Source: Siphonodentalium dalli
Taxonomy: Eukaryota; Mollusca; Scaphopoda; Gadilida; Siphonodentaliidae
Assembly: GCA_032622095.1 (NCBI GenBank)
Contig: CP136065.1
Location: 66,269,031 to 66,333,030 of the forward strand
Direction of reading: 5' to 3'
Length of the DNA stretch: 64,000 nucleotides
In this document: piece after piece, positions 33,465 to 44,863 of the stretch
Position numbering within the stretch: position 1 is the first letter of the stretch
Layout: each line of letters opens with the position of its first letter
Made by a program: the position numbers and the translations under genes
The notes under the pieces: model-generated
Database searches by the model: none
What the model saw: the letters and a program-made list of their open reading frames with translations, nothing else
Told to the model about the DNA's origin: nothing

Positions 33465-33640
33465 AAGAGTAAATATTTTCGAAAAAGGGCCATACTCAGT
33501 TAAAAATAGTAGGATCAAACCCATATTCGAACTCGATCTGTCTTTTGGGCTGAGAAATTCATATACAAATTTTGGTTCCGATCAAAAAGTTATGGCACCA
33601 AGTGTAAAGTGTCTATGGACAGACAGATGGCTAGACTAAC
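33465..33640 (+). mobile_element. Family B, single unit
   Basis: One ~165-bp unit: CGAAAAAGGGCCATACTCAG, AAACCCATATTCGAACTCGA, CTGTCTTTTGGGCTG, TTTTGGTTCCGATCAAAAAG, ending GTCTATGGACAGACAGATGG. It is immediately downstream of the AT microsatellite, as in other copies of this class. Confidence 0.75.
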
Positions 33641-34200
33641 AAATGGGTAGATATGTGGCTATGAGTTATGTGGCTAAAATAATTATGTGTCTCTAATTTT
33701 TATGTGGCTTCTCAAGTAGCCATAAAATTTTATGTGGCTATAAAGTAGTTGATAGTGATAAAATTTCATATTATGGAATCATAAAATGTGGGAATTGTAG
33801 CAGAAGCTGATTAAAACTCAAAAACTTGCTCACAGCAACTAGGACAGTGGAATAGGAGAAACTGACAGGTTGGTGATTGAGTGAGTGACTAGCCACATAA
33901 CTGTCCGAACACCTCCTATTGACAAATCATGGAGTCTAAATCAATGGACTTTTAGTTTCCCACTTTTGAGTGACTTCATGATTAGGTGAAATAGATCATT
34001 TTTGAAGGATCATCTAAACTCTGTTACCTGGCTAGCCACGTAACAGAAGTTAATCACATACATATCCATTTCACAAAATCATAGCCACATATTAAAGTAG
34101 TCATTTTTAAACGCGGATGGACGGATGGACGACAAGTGGTCATTCCGGATGTCGACACTATGTTTACCATACTATATCATATCATAAAAAATATCATGTA
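33641..34200. repeat. TATGTGGCT-rich repeat region
   Basis: TATGTGGCTA-type words recur at 33650-33745. Complementary AGCCACATA words occur near 33891 and 34080, and a GGATGGACGGATGGACGAC tract lies at 34110-34131. This suggests a decayed hairpin-tailed element, but the boundaries are unclear. Confidence 0.5.
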
Positions 34201-34717
34201 AAAATTTACGTACCTACCCTAATTTTATCACTTCGTTAGCGGAAACATACAATCTTGTTTGTTTTTTTGCCCAAATAATCCCATTGACAATTTCATAAAT
34301 ACTAATTCCATGACCAGGATTAAATTGAACTGATATTACCGCAGCATCTATATCGTTGATTTTGATTTTATCGGTAAGTTTTGATTACAGAGGAATTCAG
34401 TGAAATTTCTTAATATTTAAATGGAAATTAAATATAATACACATATTGATCAACCTATTTTGATCCCCGGTACATGACAACAACTAGCAAATAACATTTA
34501 ATTTGAGGTTGGAAGATTATTAGCTGCTTTAAGACACAGAATATAATGAATCAAGGAACTGGAACAGGAGATTAAAACATATATGTATCGAGTATTGACA
34601 ATGTAACAAGGATTCACCACATCCCTTCTGAAATTATGATTGGTAACAGTTTTAAAACTGGTTGGTCAGAGTTATGTTCAGCGACAAATTTCCTCATGTA
34701 TATTGCACTTACATTAG

Positions 34718-34780
34718 AGACCTGACCCCAGACCCATATGTCGATATCACTTTGCTTGGCGATGAGTTGAAGCTTATCTG
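34718..34780 (+). CDS. Possible small exon
   Basis: An acceptor-like CACTTACATTAG (ending 34717) and a donor G|GTAGGC (34781) bracket 63 nt. Only one plus frame is open, reading DLTPDPYVDITLLGDELKLI. The minus strand is also open (flanked by CTACCAG and GTAAGT), so the strand is uncertain. It joins in frame to the next candidate exon only if that exon starts at 34897 rather than 34886. I recognise no family with confidence. Confidence 0.2.
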
Positions 34781-34885
34781 GTAGGCAACTTCAAATTTGG
34801 CAGCAGCTTATCTCCTTTGGCACTCATTTGTGAATCTAAATAACAAGATGATACTTTAAACATTAAATATTTTCATTTTGTTCAG

Positions 34886-35036
34886 GACATGATCAGCCCA
34901 TTGCCAGAGTGTGACAGATGTCCTGCCCAGGAAGATAACATAGGCCTCTGTGGTTGTGCTCCTGGTCCCAGTGATCTGCATTATGGTAACAACATTTTCC
35001 CCCAATATTTCTGCTCACACAACCCTAGCTGTCACA
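34886..35036 (+). CDS. Candidate internal exon, six-cysteine segment
   Basis: The stretch is preceded by a T-rich tract ending TTTTGTTCAG and followed by a strong donor, A|GTAAGTGG (35037). The frame starting at 34886 is open for 50 codons plus one base. It has six cysteines spaced C-x2-C-x9-C-x1-C-x18-C-x5-C, with segments PLPECDRCPAQED and LCGCAPGPSD. The other two plus frames have early stops. This pattern suits an extracellular disulfide-rich or metal-binding domain, but no family is assigned. No partner exons are firm; the nearest is 34718-34780. It is the best coding candidate in the window. Confidence 0.4.
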
Positions 35037-36782
35037 GTAAGTGGAGAAATATTGCTATTATTTTCTAAGTTTCCAGCTGAGTTGTTTTTAAAATATTATT
35101 TATTGAATTATTTTCTAAACCTTCAACAGTTTTCATTTTATCCCTTTGAACCCTAGAATATATATGTAAAACACCCCATTCCCTGGGTTGTAGAACAAAA
35201 TTGGGATGTTTCAAATGATATCTAAACCACTTTACAATAGAATCACATTGGTATATATAATATCAATTACATGTAGGATGCAGTAATTTAGAAAACATTA
35301 TGAATTATTGTATAAATGAGTCCTTGTCCAGTGGTTGAGCTTGCTACATATATATCATGCCCACTAACAGTTATCCCCAGGTTTCCCTATGAATAGGAAC
35401 AGTATATTTATTGACATCATATGTACATGTATGTGACAGATGTTTATTAGCCTATTTTCAGCAGTTGACCAGCAATACACAATTGGTTAAATGATAATCA
35501 AATCACAATAAACAGAACGATCTGTTTGTTATTATGGGGCATATGTTGATACTAGATTTGGTTGTTCTTACTTTTTCTGGTTTAATTGTTTGAGATTTTG
35601 CGACGTCATGGCAGAGAATGTAAAAATCATGACAATTCATCGTAACTGTCGCCCGTATGCTGGACATAGCCCAACATGTCATATATGGAAAGAGTGGAGT
35701 ATTTAGTACTGGCAGGTTATTATCCTGTCCGTACAAATGTTGAATAATAGTCAAAAACATAACCCTCCCCCAATGTTATAAAATATGAAATAAAGCCATC
35801 ACTGGGGATTGGATCAAAGAATGACACAAACAAGAAAGGGAAATCCCCAGTGGTATATATAGTATATCATTGTAATGACTACATGGAGGGATATTTCATT
35901 AGTCCATCTTATCAGTTGGAGAAATAGTAAACAAAAACTTAAGACGAAATCATCCACACAAATGTGGCGGTGAGGACTGTACATGTAGTTCAGAATGAAA
36001 AGATTTAAGCAAACGTTAGGAATTACTTTGTGCTGAATACAAAGAAGAAACAAAAAGTGTGAAATGTATATCCATGTCTCGTCTTATTAGACAATCAAAA
36101 TACAAGATGGTGCCCAATGTGGCGGCTAATTTTAATGTCAACACTGCAAATAACGAATACGAAAGCTGGACAAAATGTATCATATGGTAGTTTGTAGCGA
36201 CATATTGTTTATATTGTGTGCTTATATAAGATGCCGATATGTTGTTTGATTGACGATTTGTCATATCTCAAATTAACTTTCTTATACCTTGATCGATCAG
36301 CTTTGTATGGGCGCATAAACCGTGTCTCTCGTTCTGCCTTTGGTTTGGTAGTATCCTATATCAGGTTCTAAATGTCAGATTCTCAGCTATGACACAGATG
36401 ATACAAGGATGTTGTGCACTATATTCCGCCAGAATTAGCACTGGATGGATATTTTAGTTGTTGAATGTTTAGGTTGTTTTGCTGCTGATTATCAGGAAAT
36501 TTGTTTAAAATATTTGGAGAAAGACAAACCAACAAAAATAAAAATCACTCAGCGAAATTCCGAGAATGACTTCAATAGTTCAATTGGCTGAATTACCGCA
36601 TTAACGGCAGCCAGCCAATAGATGTGTAATAAATAGAATTATCATCTATCGATCTCAGTGCGCATTTTGACTATTGTTTGACATATTTGATGTCATTTAG
36701 AGATGGTAAAGCATTAACAATATGCAGGCATCTGGCAGTATTAGTGTCATCAACCGTTACAAGTAAACATGCATGTGGCACG
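35037..36782. other. No gene recognised
   Basis: AT-rich, mostly unique sequence that could be intron. Minus-strand frames around 35503-36264 are open for ~80 codons but have no domains or splice context. Confidence 0.4.
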
Positions 36783-37813
36783 ATAAGGCCAAACTTTTTT
36801 ATTTTAATGCTTTACGGATCCGCCGACCCTGTTTTCTGTGGCCTGACAAGGAAATAAAAATCAAATATAATTTTTATTTTTATTTTCACAGCCGACCTTA
36901 GCTGGTTCTGCTTATCAGTAACAAATTATCTAACCACATTTCACTGGTAATTAAAGATGCATAGGACATATCAACTGTAGATATATCTGGCTTTAATTAC
37001 TTTTAACTACATCCAAGATGAAAACTGAGAAGTCATCTGGAGTTTATATGCTTCTGCCACCAAGATACCTGTATGCTTTCTATAAATCTTGACATCTCTT
37101 TAAAACTTTAAATGGCCTTTAGAATACATTTTGTATTCCTGGGAATTTATGGTGATCTTTATGACTGAAGACCATTAACAGTCCACAAGGTTCTTAGATA
37201 GGAATGACAAGCTAATGAGTATGTTCAGTGTGGGTTTGCTCATTTTACACATTCACTATTTATCACTACCACTAATCTCACCATTCACATGTGTTTATTA
37301 ACCCTCTCTATACTAAATACTCATTGACCAGACAAGTAGATTCCTTAGGAAATGTTCAGATAAAAAGTTCAACAAGTTCTAAACTTATTATCTGAACATT
37401 TCCCACCAACTAATAGGAATCCTTCTGCACATATATTATCTGTCGGCTACTTATTTTTCCATGACATCCAACCAGATGAATAATGGACTTTTTCAATGTA
37501 TACAATTATCATTCAATAATTAAAATGTTGAACAAAAACAAACTCTTTATTTCTGGATTTTTTCAATATTATTCAATAATCTGAGTTATGTTTCAAATAA
37601 TAGTACTGGATTTGAAATTTTTGATATACGTCCGAAAAACTGTTCTCTGTAAGTGACTGACAGAGAATTATAAAGACACAATTACCACCTTAGCGAATGT
37701 CCAAAAAAAATAAAATGGTTCAAGCATTTTTATTTTTATTTTTTTTCCGACCGACCCTACCAAAACAAGGTTAAAAAAATCCGTAAAGCAGAAAAATAAA
37801 AAAGGTTGGCCTA
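36783..37813. mobile_element. ~1.03-kb inverted-repeat element
   Basis: The left end AAGGCCAAACTTTTTTATTT continues through GCTTTACGGAT and CGCCGACCCTGTTTT. The right end, read inward, is TTAGGCCAACCTTTTTTATT, then GCTTTACGGAT, then AACCTTGTTTTGGTAGGGTCGG. AATAAAAATAAAAA-type tracts flank both. A short relative (GGGTCGGTCGAGAAACCC) is at 53640-53690. The centre carries a hairpin (37339-37421). No coding capacity. Confidence 0.65.
37339..37421. ncRNA. Hairpin of pre-miRNA-like size
   Basis: GGAAATGTTCAGATAA (37348-37363) pairs perfectly with 37388-37403 around a 24-nt loop. After a small bulge, outer GATTCCT and AGGAATC also pair (37339-37345 and 37415-37421), giving an ~83-nt hairpin. It matches no microRNA I recognise. 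It lies in the middle of an inverted-repeat element, so it may be only part of that. Confidence 0.25.
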
Positions 37814-39191
37814 AGAAGTGTCATTGTATTAATGTTCAGTAATAATATATCACTTTCATTAATATATGGTGATGGTCTAGAATGTGCAGTCCTCGTTAAC
37901 ATGCACTTTTGACTTTCCACCAACATTTTCAGAGAGGTCATCGCTAACTAGCCTTGCAACTATTTTGGCCAAAAGAAACATTAATTAACAGAATCAATAT
38001 CTATCTTATATGTAGCAATGCGAAAATGGCACACATTTTGAAATCCAGCAAATGAGAGGTCTAATCATTCTCTGGCTTTGGGAAAGTGGGATATGAGTCC
38101 ACAATCAATCAAAGTTCGCAAATCATAGTAACTATTTAATAATGTAACACGGATATGTAGATAAATGTATGTCGATGCTATTCCATTCAAAATATTAGTA
38201 TTGAAAAGCTAAATTATTGCAATCAACTACTAGAGCGAACAAGATGAAACCATTTGAAGGGTTGTTGAAGACTTCTGGCACTTCAACAACACCTTTCTAA
38301 ATGCAGTGCAAAGCATCACAAAAGTCGGGACCTGTCCTGTCAGGCTTTTGTACTTCGTAAAATTGAAATGACAGCCACATCATGGGAGGTCATCTTGTAT
38401 TTCATTATCCCTCTAAGAGTGAGTTTGTGTGGTTGTAATATCACATGTTACACAAAATAACACCTATAACTGCTGCACATTTTTTCTATTATTCTTGGTT
38501 ACGATTATCAAAGGTACTTTTGTGTGCAATTTTAAAACTTTGGGGAACTGTTGATTTTTGTTCTATTATTTCGCCTATTAAAAGATATTTTCTATAAACC
38601 GAGCACCTCTCTGAACCGAACAGAAGGGCCGGTCCAAAGTGTGTTCGTTTTGTAGAAGTTTTACTGTACATGCAAAATACAAGTTTCGCCATTCAGATAT
38701 ATAATAATGAACCAAGTAATGAAAATATAACAATAAGCATGCTATAATAAACGTTATTGAGCTGTACCATGGTCATGTTGCATCATCTCCTTAATACCTT
38801 ATTTAGAATATGAGCTTGGCATTTACTATATGATTACTAGAAGTTGTAAATGATCCTTATTTGGCACGTAACGTAATATCCATAGGTTAGGAGAGAATAC
38901 CATTTTTTGGAATATCTTTGGAATACAATTCTATTATCATACAATTATGAATAAATGTACGTCAGTTTTGATTTTGAATATACTACGTTTGATCAGTTAA
39001 GATACGAGACACTAACGTGTAGTTTATACGATAACTTCATGAGATTGCAATCAAATACCACGGGGTGGCTTGTAAGAATAAGTGAATATTAATTGAATTT
39101 GCAAGAAGCTGTTCATTGGTCAAGCAACGTATCGCTCACTGCGCATTGGCTTGATTTCTCCCGTTTGAAATAATTTTAACCATGAGAGTCT
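37814..39191. other. No gene recognised
   Basis: AT-rich, unique-looking; short open frames only. Confidence 0.4.
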
Positions 39192-39528
39192 TTAACCTCT
39201 TCGCTGCTATGACGTCCGTAAATACTACGGACTTAAAAGTGCACGCCGTGTGCTATATGGTCCGTAGGTACTACGGACCTACTTCAACACACTAGCAGCA
39301 GGCCATTATACATAACTGGAACTCAGAGATTGGTGCATCGGAATAACTGTATCTCGAAGTTTCAAACAGTATATGGTGTTCCACGATTGTGAAAGATGGT
39401 AGCCTTTTAACTGAGTCAGTTTTATGGTTCTTTTGATATTCCCGTTATATTTTCCCATTGGAAAATGGCAATAACGTCAACAGCCCAGCACACGACGTCA
39501 TAACGTTATTTAACAGCGAAGAGGTTAA
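39192..39528. mobile_element. TTAA-flanked MITE (piggyBac-like)
   Basis: TTAA lies at 39192-39195 and 39525-39528. The TIRs are CCTCTTCGCTG and its complement CAGCGAAGAGG, followed on both sides by TATGACGTC or GACGTCATAA words. Inside, GGTCCGTAGGTACTACGGACC (39261-39281) is a perfect inverted repeat around GTA. A TTAA target with a CCT-starting TIR fits piggyBac-type MITEs. No transposase. Confidence 0.82.
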
Positions 39529-41039
39529 ACCGTAAGTTCATTGAAATGAAACACGTTCTAATTATATTTAGACTGAATCTATACATTCTTTTCTCAAAAG
39601 TTAAATAAATTTTGTTTGACTCACACCCTGAATCTTGATCTTAAGAACCAGATGGCACCGGTCTCCTGCCTCCAAATATATCCTTCATGTTCATTGTCGA
39701 ATTTTACTGCTGTGGTTGATTCCAGCATGCTACATCTACATACACTGTCTCAGTCTGGCAACAAGATCACTCAGGACTATTAAAAGAAGACAAATAATGC
39801 AATGTGAAAATATGGTTATTGATTATAACATGCACATTAGCACAAGTTCTAACAAGAGCATGCCGTTGGGGCGTCAGGGCTGGCGGTCTAGAAAATCCAG
39901 GAGGGCTATTAATAGTACTATAGTTTGTCTATTTTTGATGTTGTTTAACTAAATTAATTTTGTTATGTGGAAACAAAATGTCCAGAGTTGTCAATGTCAA
40001 ACCCCCCACAGTATGATATAGTGAATATTTAATTGTTTTTATAATAATAATATATGTTATGATAATTAATATGAACCACAGACAAAATGTAAGAGTGTTT
40101 GTACTCAACAATTTGTCAGTTGGTGTCCAACCCATGCAATGGAATTGGGTCAGTACACAATCAAGTAGCATAATAAATCCAGTATATTTAGTTATTTACA
40201 CTTGAATACAAATGACTGCTTTATTTGTCAAAGTAATCTATATTCCATCACCGATTACAAGTTGTCATGACCACTTTTGCAGATTGCTGCTTCTAGCGGT
40301 CAAGTCATTCTGTATAGATTTACTGGGTGTTTACAATTGGGGACATAGAGAACAGTTTCTCAAGTGAACAACATTGTAAACAAGAATATTCACCACAGTG
40401 AATGATAACTTGGAGACATTAGCTCATTATTAAAAGATTGTCAATCAAAGCGAGAAAATGAACGACGACTACAAATTTCAGTGATATACATTTTTCACTG
40501 ATAGGAAACGGAAAGAGAACGAAAGGTTAAACTCAATCAAGACAGTGGTTCTCACTATCCGCAAACATATGTTGATTTTATCCAGTGAAATATATTGTAA
40601 GCTCAATCTTATGAAGAGAAATAATTTATTTTGTTCTTAAAATGTGTGAGTATCGATCAAAAGATATGATTTATGGAACAGTTCGTTCCGCAATTTGATG
40701 ATTCCGCCATAATGCCCATTTGACATTACCATCAGTTGCCGAAGTCACGCATGCGCACATTATACAATATAATTCTTTACGATTTCGAGGCAGTATTTTT
40801 CTCATAAAACACAATAAAATAACTAAATAAATTTCCTATCCGAGACGAGGCGGGCTATAAAAAGCCCGCCTTGGAAAATTCTGGGCCGGCTCTAGGCGAG
40901 CAGCCCGCCTTGAGTTTTCCAGGCTTGGGGCGTGGCATAATACGCCCATTTCTGGAGTAGAGTGGAGCAAGGTTTAATTCATTTGTTTTCAAGAAACCTT
41001 TGACTTAAGACGAAATAAAAATAAAACACAATAATCTGA
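39529..41039. other. No gene recognised; GC-rich palindromic patch
   Basis: Short frames (39635-39952, 39929-40171) lack motifs. At 40850-40935 an unusual GC-rich patch contains AGGCGGGCT...AGCCCGCCT words three times (one hairpin with an AAAA-type loop at 40850-40873). It has no clear boundary. Confidence 0.4.
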
Positions 41040-41210
41040 AAACCGCATGTCAGGTAAAATAAAAAAAGGGGCACAACCCAGTCAAAATCAGTGGACGAAA
41101 CCCATATTCGAACTTGATCTGTATTTTGGGATGGTAAACAAATATACCAATTTGGTTCAGTTCACTTGATTCAATCTAAAGTTATCATCCGGAAATCTAA
41201 GTCGAATAAA
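41040..41210 (+). mobile_element. Family B, single unit
   Basis: A unit with GGGGCACAACCCAGTC, GTGGACGAAACCCATATTCG, CTTGATCTGTATTTTGGG and TTATCATCCGGAAA. It is followed by a short spacer with TCGATGGCCGCTTTGTTAAA repeated at about 41251 and 41285. Confidence 0.75.
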
Positions 41211-41299
41211 AGGTCGGCCGACCACAGTGTCCCCCGACAACGTGGCAAGTCGATGGCCGCTTTGTTAAAGAATTTTTTTTAAATGTCGATGGCCGCTTT

Positions 41300-41830
41300 G
41301 TTAAAGAAATTAAACCAGAGTTTCAAATCTCTACATTTAAAACTGTAGGAGGAGTTGATTACACCATGAAGGTACCCAATCTCATCCAAAAGGCAAAAAT
41401 GTTCCAAATATTCTAAGTCAAAAACCCCCCGAAAATATGGAAAAAATGATATTTTTGATTAGCTATATGGATGTTGCAAATCACCAACATGTTAGGAACA
41501 ATATCCCAGAGTTTCAAATCTCTACATTTAAAACTGTAGGAGGAGTTGATTACACCATGAAGGTACCCAATCTCATCCAAAAGGCAAAAATGTTCCAAAT
41601 TTTCTAAGTCGAAAACCCCCCCAAAAATATGGAAAGACTAATATTTTTGATTAGCTATATAGATGTTGCAAATCACCAACATGTTAGGAACAATATCCCA
41701 GAGTTTCAAATCTCTACAGTTAAAACTGTAGGAGGAGTTGATTACACCATGAAGGTACCCAATCTCGGACGCACGGACGCACAAGGGTCATTTCTATAGT
41801 CCTCCGACGGAAACGTCGGGGGACAAAAAT
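41300..41830 (+). mobile_element. Hairpin-tailed tandem element, family D
   Basis: Units of ~180 bp share ATATCCCAGAGTTTCAAATC, CTGTAGGAGGAGTTGATTAC, ACCATGAAGGTACCCAATCT and AAAAATGTTCCAAAT (copies near 41318, 41503 and 41695). The tail is CGGACGCACGGACGCACAAG and a hairpin at 41799-41824 (GTCCTCCGACG, GAAA loop, CGTCGGGGGAC). Confidence 0.87.
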
Positions 41831-42720
41831 GGACATAACTCAGTCAAAATAATGTGGACGAAACCCATATTCAAATTTGATCTGTATTTTGGGGTGGTAA
41901 ACTGATATACCAAATTTGGTTCAGTTCACTCGATTCAATCTATTAAAGATATCATCCGGAAACCGCAAATTAGGTAAAATCTAAGTTGAATAAAAGGTCG
42001 GTAGACCTCATACATGTCCGCCTCTAAGCGTTGGCTTGATACGACCGTTGTTTGCGCATAAAAACCTGTCTTTGGTGCTAGTAAACCTACATACCAAATT
42101 TAATTTCATTCAGTACACATTTACTAAAGTTATCATCCGGAAACCTCAAATTGGCAAAAATTCTAAGTAAAAAAAGGGACATAACTCTGGTGAAAATTGG
42201 CGGGCGGAACCCGAATTCGAACTTGACCTGTGTTTTGCTGGGAGAAAGACACATACCAACTTTGGTTCAGATCAAATAATCCAAACTGGAGTTAACGGTC
42301 GGAAACCAAAAATGTTAACAGACGGTCAAATTCTAAGTCGAAAAAGGGCCGTAACTCATGTAAAAATAATTCGACGAAACCCATATTCGAACTTGGCCTG
42401 TATCTTTAGCTTGGAAATACACATACCAACTTTGGTTGATATCAAATAATCCAAACTGGAGTTATCGGTCGGAAACCAAAAATGTTAACAGACGGTAAAA
42501 TTCTAAGTCGAAAAAGGGGCATAACTCTGGTGAAAATTGGCGGACGGAACCAGGATTCGAACTTGACCTGTCTTTTCTGCTAGTAAACCCACATACCAAA
42601 TTTAATTTAATTTGGTTCACTCTAACTAAAGTTATCATCCGGAAACCTCGGACGCACGCACGCACACACACACAGACTGATTATAATAGTCCTCCAAACC
42701 TGTTGGATCGGCGGACAATA
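41831..42720 (+). mobile_element. Family B array, about five units, hairpin tail
   Basis: Units start near 41831, 42000, 42170, 42340 and 42510 with ATAACTC-type words. They carry ACCCATATTCGAACTTG, ACATACCAA, TTTGGTTCAG and GTTATC(AT/GG)CCGGAAACC. The array ends with GACGCACGCACGCACACACA and an imperfect hairpin at 42689-42716 (GTCCTCCAAAC...GGCGGAC), then AATAAAA. Confidence 0.85.
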
Positions 42721-43009
42721 AAAGGCCGTCCGGCCAGTGTCCCCCGAAAAAGTGGCTTTATTGGGGGCATCAGCTTTTCTGAAAAAAAATAACAAGGACC
42801 CAAAATCCAATACTAAATTTCAGAACAATCCAACCAGTGTCCCCTGAAATGGCACACGGCAAACTCTAGATATTTATTTGTTAATTTTACCATCATTAAT
42901 GCTGGCTGTGTTATTTGTTACCAGATAATCTGTTCAGTGAATAAACAAGAAATCATCGGAAAAAAGTTCATATTATATTTTCATATAAGAAATCAATATT
43001 CCATATTTG
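42721..43009. other. Spacer with decayed repeat words
   Basis: CCAGTGTCCCC(C/T)GAAA occurs at about 42733 and 42835, as in the spacer near 41220. No gene. Confidence 0.5.
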
Positions 43010-43680
43010 AGAGCAACCAGACAAAAATGGGTGGATCGTACCCATATTCGAACTTGATCTGTATTTCGAGCCGATAAACTCATATACCAAATTTGTTTCA
43101 GATATGATCAAACTAAAATTATCATCCGGAAACCAGAAAGTGACAGGATTATAAGTCGTAAAAGGGCCATAACTCTCACAAAAATGGGCAGAGCAAACCC
43201 ATAAAACCTTCGAATATATTCGAACCTGACCTGTACATGTATTTCGAACTGAAGTTATCATCTGAAAACCAAAAATTGACAGGATTCCAAGTCGAAAAAT
43301 GGCCACAACTCTCGCAAAAATGGGCGGAGCAAACCCATATTCGAAATTGACCTGTATATAGGGCTGATAAACTCACATACCAAATTTGGTTCAGATATGA
43401 TCACACAAACTGAAGTTATCATCCGGAAACCAGAAAATTACAAGATTCTAAGTAAAATAAAAAGGGCCATAACTCTCGCAAAAATTGACAGAGCAAACCC
43501 ATATTCGAACTTGACCTGTATTTTGGTCTGATAAACTCACCTATGAAATTTGCTTTTGATCTAATAACCGAAACTAAAGTTATCACCCGGAAACCATTTC
43601 CGGACACACACACGCACGGACGAACGGACACCGGCTATTTTAACAGTCCCCCGAATTTAGGTTTTTTGGGGGACAAAAAG
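43010..43680 (+). mobile_element. Family B array, about four units, hairpin tail
   Basis: The words CATAACTCTC(A/G)CAAAAA, GAGCAAACCCATA and TGACCTGTA recur at ~43165, 43310 and 43470, after a first diverged unit from 43022. The tail is ACACACACGCACGGACGAAC and a hairpin at 43646-43674 (GTCCCCCGAA...TTGGGGGAC), then AAAAAGG. A further unit follows directly. Confidence 0.85.
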
Positions 43681-43845
43681 GCGCATAACTCCGTCAAAAT
43701 CATGCAGACAAAACCCATATTCGAACTTGATCTGTATTTTGGTGTGGTAAACTAACATAACCAAATTTGGTTCAGTTCACTCGATTCAATCTAAAGTTAT
43801 CATCTGGAAACCAAAGGCGAACGGACGGACGACGGACAACCCATT
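43681..43845 (+). mobile_element. Family B, single unit with GGAC tail
   Basis: One unit (CGCATAACTCCGTCAAAATC, ACCCATATTCGAACTTGATC, TTTGGTTCAGTTCACTCG) ends CGAACGGACGGACGACGGAC. No clear hairpin follows. Confidence 0.8.
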
Positions 43846-44559
43846 TACATAATACGACCGTTTATTCAAAGGATCTCAAATACGGTACATTAACTCTTGA
43901 AGTAAAACTTTATGAGTTATTATTTATTGATTGAGATACATATATGTACTGCCGGAGTGCCGGTATCATATACATGTATATTATGATTAAAGACTCTTCA
44001 CAAATTTGTGTTATAAATTTAAGTACATACCGGTACCTGTACTCGTATGTTGTAATTTGGGTCTGAAGTAAAAAACCATATACTACATTTTCAGTCCTAT
44101 GTATGGATACTAGTACTTTAACGTTCGCATATGACTGAGAGATTTTTTAAAATTATTGATGAACATCAAAATGTAATGCTCGAACTCTGAAAACAAATGT
44201 GAATTTGTGGCGAAGAATGAACTGAATGTTTTGTGGGTAAGTGTCAGAGTGATTATATGGAACCATGAGAAAGGATGGTGTGGGATTGGAGGTTGGGGTG
44301 TGTTGTAAAGATTAAAAAAAAAATTCAGAATTTAATTGTTGAATGAAGGAGAAAAAGATGATTGGATATACTTACTACAGGTTCTTAATGGTGTTGATGA
44401 GTCTAATGGAACAACACAAAATCGATAAATGAAACATGCCAGCCGCATCTGAAAAAATAATAAATTTGAGATGAAAATATTCTTCGCGCAAGAGAGGTTA
44501 TTGTGTAAATGAAATATCATTAAAACCAGTATTAAATTAGATTCAATATAAATCTGATA
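43846..44559. other. No gene recognised
   Basis: AT-rich; a minus-strand frame that reaches into 44332-44784 is mostly the family B unit read antisense. Confidence 0.45.
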
Positions 44560-44720
44560 TAACCCTAATTTCAAAATGCGGTCAAAATCTAAGTTTGAAA
44601 AAGGTCTGTAACTCATGTGAAAATAATTGTACAGAACCCATATTCGAACGTGGCCTGTGTTTTCAACTGGGAAATACACATACCAACTTTGTAAGATCAA
44701 ATATTCCAAAGATAAAATCA
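44560..44720 (+). mobile_element. Family B, single diverged unit
   Basis: CTAAGTTTGAAAAAGGTCTG, TAACTCATGTGAAAATAATT, CCCATATTCGAACGTGGCCT and CATACCAACTTTG match the 19.3-kb array. The unit is followed by the end of a TTAA transposon. Confidence 0.75.
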
Positions 44721-44739
44721 ACAGATTTAAAAACTCTAG

Positions 44740-44863
44740 ATATGATGACTGAGCTTTGAGCACTTGGTCGGTTCCTCGACTCAAATCAAATATTATTTTA
44801 CCCCCGAAGCCGAGAAAATACCAGTAGTAATTTAGCAGCGTTAATCAGATTATGCATCTTTAA
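44740..44863 (-). mobile_element. TTAA-type transposon, left-end fragment, inverted
   Basis: This is the inverted counterpart of 48009-48115 (GGTTCCTCGACTC, TACCCCCGAAGC, GTAATTTAGCAGCGTTAAT, TGCATCTTTAA), ending in TTAA at 44860-44863. The rest of the element is missing. Confidence 0.7.

Noticed and set aside
42462-44784. Minus-strand frames with recurring FFDLEF and PDDNFS peptides in family B
   Set aside because: These are antisense readings of repeat units; frames are interrupted in most copies. A coding origin was considered but is not supported.
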